A DNA stretch of 64,000 nucleotides from Streptomyces sp. NBC_01716 (lineage in GTDB: Bacteria; Actinomycetota; Actinomycetes; Streptomycetales; Streptomycetaceae). The DNA lies in NCBI RefSeq assembly GCF_036248275.1, contig NZ_CP109181.1, positions 558,001 to 622,000 on the forward strand. The letters run 5' to 3'. The notes under the pieces were generated by a model. That model had not been told where the DNA came from and searched no databases. It was given only the letters and a program-made list of their open reading frames with translations. A program made the position numbers and the translations under genes. This document shows positions 1 to 7,385 of this stretch, piece after piece (within the stretch, counting starts at the first letter, position 1; each line of letters opens with the position of its first letter).

Positions 1-1
1 G

Positions 2-856
2 GACGGAGGTTCCACGATCGACGGGCTGCTGCTGTCCCGGGTCGAGACCGTCGAACCGCATCATTCGCTGACCGAGCCGCTCCTGGTGATCATGGCCCAG
101 GGCGGCAAGCGGCTTCTGCTCGGTGACGAGGTGTACGAGTACCGGGCGGGCCAGTATCTGATCGTCACCACCGATCTCCCGGTCAGCGGCCACTTCCTCG
201 GTGCCCGCCCCGACCATCCCTCCCTCGGTCTGGGACTCGTGCTGCCGCCGGGCGCGATCACGCCGCTGCTGCTGGAGAGCACGGCCCAGCGCCGTACGCG
301 CGGCGCCGCCGCACCACCGGCCATCGCCACCGGGGAAGCCGGCCGCGAACTGCTCGACGCCGTGACCCGGCTGGTGCGGCTGCTCGATCACCCCGCCGAC
401 GCGCCGGTACTCGCTCCGCTGATCGAGCGGGAGATTCTGTGGCGGCTGCTCTCCGGGCCACACGGCGGCATGATCCGCCAGATCGGTCTGCCCGACAGCA
501 ATCTGACCCATATCAACCGGGCGGTCCAGTGGATCCGCGACAACTACGCCGAGCCCCTGCGCATCGACGACCTCGCCCGGCTCGCCGGGATGAGCGCCTC
601 GGCGTTCCACCGGCACTTCCGCACGATCACCGCGACCAGTCCGCTGCAGTTCCAGAAACTCATCCGGCTCCAGGAGGCCCGTTCCCTGCTGCTCGCCCAG
701 CCGAACGACGTCGCGGGCGCCGGGCACCTGGTCGGTTACGACAGCCAGTCCCAGTTCACGCGCGAGTACCGCAGGCTCTTCGGCGCACCGCCCGGCCGCG
801 ACGCGGCACGCCTGCACGCCGCGGCCGGTCCTGTCGAAGGCCGACGGCTGCCGTAG
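2..856 (+). CDS. AraC-family transcriptional regulator (5' end outside window)
   Basis: The reading frame is open from the first bases of the window, so the true start lies upstream; a GTG at 86 is in frame but would cut into the N-terminal domain. Residues before the HTH look like the AraC-type N-terminal sensing domain (the segment MAQGGKRLLLGDEVYEY followed by AGQYLIVTTDLP is typical). The C-terminal ~100 residues hold the two helix-turn-helix units (LRIDDLARLAGMSASAFHRH and the GYDSQSQFTREYRRLFG signature). It should be a cytoplasmic DNA-binding activator of unknown ligand. Its target is not visible here; the next gene has its own operator-like palindrome. Confidence 0.88.
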   Translation, partial: DGGSTIDGLLLSRVETVEPHHSLTEPLLVIMAQGGKRLLLGDEVYEYRAGQYLIVTTDLPVSGHFLGARPDHPSLGLGLVLPPGAITPLLLESTAQRRTRGAAAPPAIATGEAGRELLDAVTRLVRLLDHPADAPVLAPLIEREILWRLLSGPHGGMIRQIGLPDSNLTHINRAVQWIRDNYAEPLRIDDLARLAGMSASAFHRHFRTITATSPLQFQKLIRLQEARSLLLAQPNDVAGAGHLVGYDSQSQFTREYRRLFGAPPGRDAARLHAAAGPVEGRRLP

Positions 857-875
857 GAGACCGCTCCAGCAGACG

Positions 876-893
876 AGTGTACGTTCGTACGCT
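876..893. promoter_or_regulatory. Operator-like palindrome upstream of MFS gene
   Basis: AGTGTACGTTCGTACGCT is almost a perfect inverted repeat, 20 bases before the MFS start codon. A related half, GTGTACGTTCG, recurs at 2160-2170 just upstream of the TetR gene. This suggests, by inference, that the TetR protein encoded at 2287-2859 binds both sites and controls the pump and itself. Confidence 0.5.
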
Positions 894-913
894 CTGGCTG
901 TACGCTCGCGCTC

Positions 914-2140
914 ATGACTGTTGACGTGCTGCGCCCGCCTGCCCCGGCCGAGCGGCAGGCTCGGGCGGGTGTGGCCGTGCTGTTCCTCACCAACGGGGCG
1001 CTGTTCGCCAATCTCCTGCCGCGCTTTCCGCAGATCAAGGCGGACCTCGGCATCGGTAACGCGGCCTACGGACTGGCCGTCGCGGCCTTCCCGGCGGGCG
1101 CCATCGCGGCCGGTCTCGCGGCGGGGGTGCTCATCCGCCGGCTGGGGTCCGGGCGCGTGGCCGTGGCCGGCACAGTGCTGACCGGCGTGGGTGTGCTGGC
1201 CGCCGGTACGGCCAACTCCGTGGTGCTCTTCGCGACAGCGCTGTTCCTGGCCGGGGCGATGGACGCGATCACCGATGTGGCGCAGAACGCCCACGGGCTG
1301 CGGGTGCAGCGCCGTTACGGCCGCTCGATCATCAACTCCTTCCACGCCATCTGGTCCATCGGCGCGGTCCTCGGAGGCTCGATGGCCGCGGGGGCGATCG
1401 CGCTCGGCCTGTCGCGGGGGCAGCATCTGCTGATCTCCGGCGTGGTGTTCGGGATCGCGGCCTGTGTCGCCCTGCGGTTCTGTCTGACCGGGCCCGACAC
1501 CGAACCGGCCGTGGAGGGGACGGACGCGGAGGCCGCGGAGTCGGTGCCACGGCGGGAGGAGCGTACGAAAGCGCATCCGCGTACCGCTTACGTCCTGGCG
1601 GCGCTCGTCCTCATCGCGGCGGCCGGCGCGCTTGTCGAGGACGCGGGCAGCTCCTGGGCCGCGCTCTATCTCTCGGACTCGCTGCATGCCTCGGGGACGC
1701 TGGCGGCCTCCGGCTACATCGCCCTGGTCGGGGCACAGTTCGTGGGCCGCATGATCGGTGACAGGCTGGTCGACCGGTTCGGGCAGCGTACGGTCGCACG
1801 CTCCGGCGGGCTGATCGCCGCGGTCGGTATGGGCCTGGCCCTGGCGGTACCGACGGCGAGCGGAACGATCCTCGGGTTCGCGGCGGCCGGGTTCGGGGTG
1901 GCGACGCTGGTGCCCGCGGCGATGCACGAGGCCGATGAACTGCCGGGTCTCAAGCCCGGGTCGGGGCTGACGATCGTCTCCTGGCTGATGCGGCTGGGCT
2001 TCCTGCTCTCGCCACCGGCCGTCGGGCTCGTCGCCGACGCGACGAGTCTTCGGGTAGGCCTGCTGGTGGTGCCTTTCGCAGGCCTGCTGGTGATCCTGCT
2101 CGGCGGGGTGCTGGGGCCCCGGCGGCGGGGGCCTGCCTGA
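914..2140 (+). CDS. MFS transporter
   Basis: A 408-residue protein with about twelve hydrophobic helices and a central hydrophilic loop rich in Glu and Arg near residues 195-220. It is an integral membrane protein of the YbjJ-like MFS type, probably an exporter of a small molecule. The ATG at 914 has no clear Shine-Dalgarno sequence and sits close to the operator-like palindrome, so the transcript may be leaderless or nearly so. The downstream TetR gene, in the same orientation, is the probable local repressor. The substrate cannot be inferred. Confidence 0.85.
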   Translation: MTVDVLRPPAPAERQARAGVAVLFLTNGALFANLLPRFPQIKADLGIGNAAYGLAVAAFPAGAIAAGLAAGVLIRRLGSGRVAVAGTVLTGVGVLAAGTANSVVLFATALFLAGAMDAITDVAQNAHGLRVQRRYGRSIINSFHAIWSIGAVLGGSMAAGAIALGLSRGQHLLISGVVFGIAACVALRFCLTGPDTEPAVEGTDAEAAESVPRREERTKAHPRTAYVLAALVLIAAAGALVEDAGSSWAALYLSDSLHASGTLAASGYIALVGAQFVGRMIGDRLVDRFGQRTVARSGGLIAAVGMGLALAVPTASGTILGFAAAGFGVATLVPAAMHEADELPGLKPGSGLTIVSWLMRLGFLLSPPAVGLVADATSLRVGLLVVPFAGLLVILLGGVLGPRRRGPA

Positions 2141-2286
2141 TTCGAGGACAGGCCCCAGGGTGTACGTTCGCATCCATGCCGATGGATCACTTCGGGCGAG
2201 ACCCGCGCACAGACCCATGTACGGACCCGGTTCGGGCGCGGAACCACGTCGGCGCCTGCCGCTCCGCCCGTACCCTCTGAAGCCAC

Positions 2287-2859
2287 ATGGCCACCGGACA
2301 CACCGACCCGCGGCGCCGCGAACGCATCATCGCCGCCACCCTCGACCTCATCGCCGAGGAGGGCCTCGCCCGCGTCTCCCACCGCAAGATCGCCGCGCGG
2401 GCGGGCGTGCCCCTGGGGTCGATGACGTACCACTTCAGCGGCATGGACGAGTTGCTGCGCGAAGCCTTCGGGCAGTTCACCGATCACATCGTCGCGGTCT
2501 TCGACGCCCATCTGTCCGCCCCGGCCGACCGCGATCAGGCGAGGGCGGCCGTGGCCGACCTCGTCCATATCCTGTCCGAGGGGCCGCAGCGCGACCTCGT
2601 CCTCACCCAGGAGCTCTACACCCTCGCCGCGCGGCGGCCGGAGTACCGGGAACTCACCCATGAGTGGATGCGCCGCAGCCGCGTCCACCTGGAACGGCAC
2701 TTCGACCCGGCCACCGCCCGTCAACTCGACGCCCTCATCGAGGGGCTGGCACTCCACCGTGCCCTGGCGCGTGAACCACACGACCGCGAACTGACGCTGG
2801 AGGCCATCACCCGTATCACCCGCGTCACCGCACCCGAAGGGCGGACCGGGAGCGACTGA
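2287..2859 (+). CDS. TetR-family regulator
   Basis: A 190-residue protein with an N-terminal TetR HTH (residues ~10-55: RRERIIAATLDLIAEEGL, then KIAARAGVPLGSMTYHF) and a ligand-binding C-terminal domain. It follows the MFS gene by about 150 bases. The half-palindrome GTGTACGTTCG at 2160-2170, shared with the MFS promoter, suggests joint regulation of regulator and pump. The inducer is unknown and may be a pump substrate. Confidence 0.88.
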   Translation: MATGHTDPRRRERIIAATLDLIAEEGLARVSHRKIAARAGVPLGSMTYHFSGMDELLREAFGQFTDHIVAVFDAHLSAPADRDQARAAVADLVHILSEGPQRDLVLTQELYTLAARRPEYRELTHEWMRRSRVHLERHFDPATARQLDALIEGLALHRALAREPHDRELTLEAITRITRVTAPEGRTGSD

Positions 2860-2866
2860 GAGGTGG

Positions 2867-3346
2867 TCAGGGCTTCTTGCCGAAGTCCTGCGTCCAGTAC
2901 CTGCCGTGGGCGGTGCCGCCCTTATTCACGTAGCCGACGCCCATGTGGGTGAGCGAGCAGTTGAGGATGTTCGCCCGGTGGTCCGGCGACTCCATCCAGC
3001 TCCTGACCACCGCCGCGGGGCTCCGCTGACCCGCGGCGACGTTCTCCGCGAGCGACCTCCACCGGAAGTAGCCGGCGTCCTGCGCCCTGGTCCGCATGGT
3101 GCTGCCGTGCGAACCGGTGTGGCCGACGAAGTCGTTCCTGGCCATGTCCATGGAGTGCCGCTGGGCGGCCCTGCCGAGGGCGACGTCGTTGTTCAGTTCC
3201 GGGCAGCCGGCCCTGGCGCGTTCCTCATTGGTCAACTTGATGACGGTGACCCGCGGCGAGCGCGCCGACCCCGCGGGGGCGGCCGACAACGCGAGGGCCA
3301 CGGTGGCGGCGGCCAGAACCGCGCCCAGAGAACGGGAAACTGAAAT
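2867..3346 (-). CDS. Secreted CAP/SCP domain protein (apparent ATT start)
   Basis: The mature part is a CAP (SCP/PR-1) domain of about 130 residues with the usual landmarks: LTNEERARAGCPELNND at the start, HSMDMARNDFVGHTG, a SLAENVA segment and SPDHRANILN. The first in-frame GTG (3301) would leave a signal peptide with no basic N-region. Fifteen codons upstream, an ATT codon at 3346-3344 lies 8 bases after GGAGG within a GAGGAGGAGAGAG run. Starting there gives ISVSRSLGAVLAAATVALAL and an AxA-like cleavage site. No ATG, GTG or TTG lies between. The protein would be about 159 residues and exported. Its function is unknown, as for most bacterial CAP proteins. Confidence 0.75.
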   Translation of the reverse strand: MSVSRSLGAVLAAATVALALSAAPAGSARSPRVTVIKLTNEERARAGCPELNNDVALGRAAQRHSMDMARNDFVGHTGSHGSTMRTRAQDAGYFRWRSLAENVAAGQRSPAAVVRSWMESPDHRANILNCSLTHMGVGYVNKGGTAHGRYWTQDFGKKP

Positions 3347-3413
3347 GGCTCTCTCCTCCTCGTTTCGGGGTGCGGCAGACGTACCCCGGCGACCATCCGC
3401 CCCTCTCCCGAAC

Positions 3414-4259
3414 TCAACGACTCCGGGTCCCCGGCGATGCGGACGAGCCCCGACGAGTGACCTGTGCTGCGCCCGAACGGGCTGAGATCGCGCCGCTGAC
3501 GATCACTGTGCGCCGCCGGGTGAAGAGGCGGGGAAGCGCCGTGGTGAGCGCGTTGAGCCGCCCTGACGCCACGCTCGGACGCCGGCCGCGGTCGAGCACC
3601 CGCATGGCGGTCCCGACCACCTGCTCCGGGGTCTGGTACCTGCCCCTGTAGGTGCCGCCGCTGAGAGTGTCGAAGAACTCCGTGCGGGTGAGGCCGGGTG
3701 CGAGACAGAGGACGCGCAGGCCGGTTTCCCGGGATTCGAACCACAGGGCCTCGGTGAAGTTGAGTACGAACGCCTTGCTCGCCGCGTAGACCGCCATGCC
3801 CGGGGCCGGTGTGTAAGCCGCCATGCTCGCGACATTGACGAGAATGCCGGTGCCGGCGGCGCGCAGCGGTTCGACGAGTGCGCGCGTGATGTCGACGAGG
3901 TTCGCCACGTTCACGTTGATCTCGTCGGTGAGGCGCTCGGGATCTTCGTCGTGGAAGGCGTTGTCGGTGGCGAATCCGGCGTTGTTCACCAGGCCGGTGA
4001 CGGATATCCGCCGCTCGGCCAGAGCGGCGGCGAGTGCCCGGCCCGCTCTCGGCTCGCCGAGGTCGACGGCGATCGGGGTGGCCCGGATGCCGTGCGCCTC
4101 ACGGAGTTCGGAGGCGAGCGCATCCAGGCGGTCGAGCCGGCGGGCCACCAGCACGACGTGGGAGCCGCGGCGTGCGAGTTCGCGGGCGAAGGCCGCGCCT
4201 ATTCCGGAGCTCGCGCCGGTGACGACGGTGGTCTGGTGCGCGTAGTCGATAGCGGTCAT
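3414..4259 (-). CDS. Short-chain dehydrogenase/reductase
   Basis: A 281-residue SDR with the N-terminal nucleotide-binding TGASSGIG motif (residues ~14-21), NNAG, a catalytic Ser in VNVASMAAY and the YxxxK pair in YAASK. This is an NAD(P)-dependent oxidoreductase; the substrate is not evident. The start chosen is ATG 4259 (MTAIDYAHQ), because upstream in-frame extension would run across the operator and the divergent TetR gene. The C-terminal ~30 residues after FTRRRT are basic and low in complexity, which is unusual. It is divergent from the TetR gene at 4332 across a perfect palindrome, a common arrangement for a repressed SDR. Confidence 0.9.
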   Translation of the reverse strand: MTAIDYAHQTTVVTGASSGIGAAFARELARRGSHVVLVARRLDRLDALASELREAHGIRATPIAVDLGEPRAGRALAAALAERRISVTGLVNNAGFATDNAFHDEDPERLTDEINVNVANLVDITRALVEPLRAAGTGILVNVASMAAYTPAPGMAVYAASKAFVLNFTEALWFESRETGLRVLCLAPGLTRTEFFDTLSGGTYRGRYQTPEQVVGTAMRVLDRGRRPSVASGRLNALTTALPRLFTRRRTVIVSGAISARSGAAQVTRRGSSASPGTRSR

Positions 4260-4279
4260 GGCTGCACCATAGGCAAATA

Positions 4280-4296
4280 CTTGCACTGAGTGCAAG
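4280..4296. promoter_or_regulatory. TetR operator (perfect palindrome)
   Basis: CTTGCACTGAGTGCAAG is a perfect 17-base inverted repeat between the divergent SDR and TetR genes; a second partial copy (ACTGAGTGCGA) follows at 4303-4313. Position and symmetry fit the operator of the TetR protein encoded at 4332, probably controlling both directions. Confidence 0.7.
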
Positions 4297-4331
4297 AAGC
4301 GAACTGAGTGCGAATGACATAGGCTGGGTGA

Positions 4332-4919
4332 ATGGCCGAACCACCCAGTCTTCGCGAGCGCACGCGGCGTGCGGTCCGGGCGGAGATCACGGAAACAGCG
4401 ATGCGCCTCTTCGCGGAGAACGGCTTCGACGCGACCACGGTCGACCAGATCGCCACGTCGTCCGGCATCTCCCGTCGCTCGTTCTTCCACTACTTCGGCA
4501 GCAAGGAAGACCTCGTTCTCGGCGACACCGAGGCCCTCGGCGAGACGGTGCGCGCCGCGTTGGAGGCACGTCCGGCCGAGGAGCCCGCCTGGGCGGCGAT
4601 CCGGGCCGCATTCCTCGCCCTCCATGCGGAGAAGGGCATGGAGACGGACGGGCTCACGGTCGCCCGGATGTACCACGAAGCGCCCTCGTTGCGGGCGAGG
4701 CATCTGGAGAAGCACCTGCGCTGGCAGGTCCTGCTCGCCCCCGACATCCAGCGCCGTCTCGGCCTGCCCGACTCGGCCACGCCCGACCCCCGGGCCCGCG
4801 CCTTCGTCGCGGCGGCACTCGCCTGCCTCGACGCGGCGGTCGACGCGTGGTGCGAATCCGACGGAGCGGCCGACCCCGTACAGCTCTTCGACGACGCGGT
4901 CGCGGCGCTCCGAGCCTGA
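4332..4919 (+). CDS. TetR-family regulator
   Basis: A 195-residue protein with the HTH at residues ~15-60 (AEITETAMRLFAENGF then SGISRRSFFHYFGSKEDLV). The C-terminal domain resembles the MftR/ TetR_C type of actinobacterial regulators. It lies divergent to the SDR gene, with the palindrome CTTGCACTGAGTGCAAG about 35 bases before its start, so autoregulation and SDR control are likely. The ligand is unknown. Confidence 0.88.
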   Translation: MAEPPSLRERTRRAVRAEITETAMRLFAENGFDATTVDQIATSSGISRRSFFHYFGSKEDLVLGDTEALGETVRAALEARPAEEPAWAAIRAAFLALHAEKGMETDGLTVARMYHEAPSLRARHLEKHLRWQVLLAPDIQRRLGLPDSATPDPRARAFVAAALACLDAAVDAWCESDGAADPVQLFDDAVAALRA

Positions 4920-4994
4920 GCCCGCCTGCCCGGCGCATTCCCTGGGCAGAAGCCCCCTGAGAACAGGGCGAGTTCACGTGGCAGAATCCCCGGT

Positions 4995-5519
4995 ATGGGG
5001 TGGCAGCGGCTGGGGTCGGAAATCGTGCACCGGGGGCCGGTTCTGACGGTACGTCGGGACGCGGTGCGTCTGCCGGACGGTACGGCCGGCGTGTACGAAC
5101 ATGTCTCGGTCGATGACGGCGTACGCGTCGTCGCACTCGACGCCGACGGCCAAGTCGTCCTGGTCGAGGACGACTTCTACCTCCAGCGCCGCCGGATGCT
5201 TCATCTGCCCGGCGGCGGTACGGACGGGGAGAACCCCTACCGGGCCGCCCTGCGCGAGCTGGAGGAGGAGACGGGACTGACCGCCGCGCACGTGGACACA
5301 CTGGGCGTGATCGACCCCTTGCCCGGCCTCACCACCGCCCGCACCCACCTCATGCTCGCCACCGATCTGCGGCCCGGCACGATGCGCAGGGACGGAGCGG
5401 AAGCCGGCATGACCGTCCACCGGCGTCCGCTGCCGGACGCGGTCGCGGCGGTGCGTACGGGAGAGATCACCGACGCCGCCAGCGCGACGGCCCTGCTCCT
5501 CGCCTCCCAGGCTCGCTAG
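4995..5519 (+). CDS. Nudix hydrolase (ADP-ribose pyrophosphatase-like)
   Basis: A 174-residue protein containing a complete Nudix box at residues ~74-96: GGGTDGEN, then REL and EEETGL, matching Gx5Ex7REUxEExGU. The preceding strand pair (VVALDADGQVVLVEDDFY) and overall length fit ADP-ribose or nucleoside-diphosphate-sugar pyrophosphatases, which hydrolyse a pyrophosphate bond using Mg2+. It is cytoplasmic. It is followed within 25 bases by a GC-rich hairpin, so it is probably monocistronic. Confidence 0.88.
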   Translation: MGWQRLGSEIVHRGPVLTVRRDAVRLPDGTAGVYEHVSVDDGVRVVALDADGQVVLVEDDFYLQRRRMLHLPGGGTDGENPYRAALRELEEETGLTAAHVDTLGVIDPLPGLTTARTHLMLATDLRPGTMRRDGAEAGMTVHRRPLPDAVAAVRTGEITDAASATALLLASQAR

Positions 5520-5540
5520 GTCCTGTCCGGCGGATCTTCG

Positions 5541-5568
5541 CGGGCCCGTCCCTGGGGGGGCGGGCCCG
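5541..5568 (+). terminator. GC-rich hairpin after Nudix gene
   Basis: CGGGCCCGTCCC and GGGGCGGGCCCG pair with a four-base loop (one G-U pair). There is no U-tract, as is common for Streptomyces terminators. It ends the Nudix transcript. Confidence 0.55.
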
Positions 5569-5599
5569 TCGACACGTCCCGGGAGATCCTGGGCGGTCC

Positions 5600-5779
5600 G
5601 TCCGCGCCGGCGTTCGCGACGTCAAGGCGGCCAACCCACACGGCCGCGACTCGTTCCAGCTCTACGTGATGCGCGACCGCGACATCTCCTGTGAGCTCGT
5701 CGAGCGGGCCGCGAGGGCCGGTTTCGACACGGGGATCATGACCGGACCGGCGGGCGTCCCCTTGCGACTTGCCGTTTGA
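5600..5779 (+). pseudogene. Relic of FMN-dependent 2-hydroxyacid dehydrogenase/oxidase
   Basis: An open frame without a start codon reads DSFQLYVMRDRDISCELVER followed by AARAGFDTGIMTGPAG and stops at TGA 5777-5779. This resembles the central barrel strand of lactate/mandelate oxidases (typically W/xFQLYVxRDRxxxxxLVxRAxxAGFxxLxLTVD). The rest of the ~380-residue protein is absent on both sides, so it is a deletion remnant of about 60 codons. Identification depends on this one block. Confidence 0.5.
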
Positions 5780-5803
5780 CGGCGTCCACGCCGTCCTGCT
5801 GCG

Positions 5804-7315
5804 TCAGCCGGGCTCGGGCTCCGGGTCGGCCTGGCGGCGGGAGTGGGTGGCCGCCTTCGTGTGGATGTACAGCTCCTCCCGGCCGACAGGGGCTTCGCGG
5901 GCGGGGGGCAGCGGCAGTTCGTACCGCACATGCCGCTGGTGGTCGGCGAGTTGGCGCTGGACGTTGTAGACGCTGCCGAACTTCCAGAGCATGCGGGCGA
6001 AGTTGGTCTGGCCGCGCATCAGGTTGCGGCCGAGTACGCCCAGCGCGCCGAACGCGGTGCGCAGGCCCAGGTGTTTGCGGTTGATGACCGCCTGGGTGCG
6101 CACCAGTTCGCGGTAGAAGACGTCCAGGGGGAGCGTGGTGGGAACGACGGCGTGCTGGATGTCGAAGAGCCGGTAGTCACGTGTCGTGAGCTGGCGGGCC
6201 TCCGTGTGCCAGATCTCGGTGCCGGGATAGGGCGTCATCACGGTGAGGTGCACGATCTCCGGTACGGCGAGCGCGAATTCGCGTACCACCCGGAACCGTT
6301 CCTCGTCCCACGCGGGATCGACGATCAGGTTGATGGCCACCACGATGCCCATGCCGCGCGCCAGCTCCAGGGCCCGGAAGTTGTCGTCCGGGGTGACGCG
6401 CTTGCGGTAGAGATCGAGCCCTTCGGCGTCGATCGCCTCCATGCCCAGGAACATGTAGCGCAGTCCCAGCCGCGCCCACCGTTCGAAGACCTCCGTGTTC
6501 CGCAGGAGCACATCGCTGCGGGTCTCCAGGTAGTAGCGCTTGCGGATCTTGCGGCGTTCCAGTTCGGCGGCGATGCCGTGGCCGTGCTCGGGCCGGATGA
6601 ACGCCACGTCGTCGACGATGAAGACGTTCGGTTCCCGGATCGACGCCATCTCCGCCCCGGCGGCCTGCGGGGACGCCTTGCGGTAACTGCGCCCGTAGAA
6701 CGTCCACGCGGAGCAGAACGAGCAGTCCCAGGGGCAGCCGCGGGTGAACTCGATGGAGGCGCACGGGTCGAGCTCGCCGATGAAGTAACGGTTGCGTTTG
6801 CGCATCAGGTCGCGGGCCGGCAGAGGCTCGTCCAGGGTGTCCAGCAACTTGGGGGCCGGTCCCCGGCCCTCCGCGCAGACGACGCCGGGGACCGACTTCA
6901 GTCCGCCGTCCCGTGCCGCGTCCAGCAGGAGCGGGACGGCGGGCTCGCCTTCTCCTCTGACGATCGCGTCGACCGCTCCGTCGGCCTGCGCCAGCACATG
7001 CTCGGCGATGAACGAGATGCTGTGCCCGCCGAAGAAGACGAAGCACCCGGGGAACATGGCCTTGGCCTGGTGCGCGATCTCGATCGCCTCGGGGACATTC
7101 GCGAGGTAGTTCAGTGAGATGCCCAGCGCCTCCGGGGCGAATTCGGCCATCTCCCGGTCGAGGAACGAGCGGGAGAGCACCTGCAGGTCCACCACCCGGA
7201 CCTCGTGGCCCACGTTGCGGGCCGCCGCGGCGACGCGTTCCAGGCCCAGGGGCTCCAGCCGCAGAAAGATCTCCGAATACATCAGCGCACTCGGGTGAAC
7301 GAGCATCACGCGCAT
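5804..7315 (-). CDS. hpnR: B12-binding radical SAM protein, HpnR-like hopanoid C-3 methylase
   Basis: A 503-residue protein. Residues 1-~140 form a cobalamin-binding domain (VHPSALMY, FLRLEPLGLE, FFGGHSISF). The radical SAM cluster motif CPWDCSFC (CxxxCxxC) is near residues 194-201, in the context SIEFTRGCPWDCSFCSAWTF. The C-terminal region contains NLMRGQTNF and ADHQRHVRY. This overall pattern is what I know from HpnR, which methylates bacteriohopanepolyols at C-3 using SAM and methylcobalamin. The start is ATG 7315 with a GGGAG ribosome site. A Rieske oxygenase gene ends 70 bases upstream and is probably co-transcribed. No other hopanoid gene lies in the window, so the substrate remains inferred. 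Confidence 0.75.
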   Translation of the reverse strand: MRVMLVHPSALMYSEIFLRLEPLGLERVAAAARNVGHEVRVVDLQVLSRSFLDREMAEFAPEALGISLNYLANVPEAIEIAHQAKAMFPGCFVFFGGHSISFIAEHVLAQADGAVDAIVRGEGEPAVPLLLDAARDGGLKSVPGVVCAEGRGPAPKLLDTLDEPLPARDLMRKRNRYFIGELDPCASIEFTRGCPWDCSFCSAWTFYGRSYRKASPQAAGAEMASIREPNVFIVDDVAFIRPEHGHGIAAELERRKIRKRYYLETRSDVLLRNTEVFERWARLGLRYMFLGMEAIDAEGLDLYRKRVTPDDNFRALELARGMGIVVAINLIVDPAWDEERFRVVREFALAVPEIVHLTVMTPYPGTEIWHTEARQLTTRDYRLFDIQHAVVPTTLPLDVFYRELVRTQAVINRKHLGLRTAFGALGVLGRNLMRGQTNFARMLWKFGSVYNVQRQLADHQRHVRYELPLPPAREAPVGREELYIHTKAATHSRRQADPEPEPG

Positions 7316-7385
7316 CTCAGTTCTCCCGCCGCCGACTACGAAATGAATACATCCATGCATTTCATCCCTGTTTATCCGTCAGATC

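Noticed and set aside
1714-2781. Long minus-strand frame across the MFS and TetR genes
   Set aside because: Both plus-strand genes are clear by family; the antisense frame has no domain.
3414-4715. Longer version of the SDR with a 150-residue N-terminal extension
   Set aside because: The extension runs antisense through the TetR gene and the palindromic operator and has no SDR similarity; ATG 4259 gives the normal SDR start.
5517-5540. Possible end of a Streptomyces repeat (GTCCTGTCCGGCGGATC) directly after the Nudix stop
   Set aside because: It reminded me of a common dispersed repeat, but no matching inverted end was found nearby, so it is not called.
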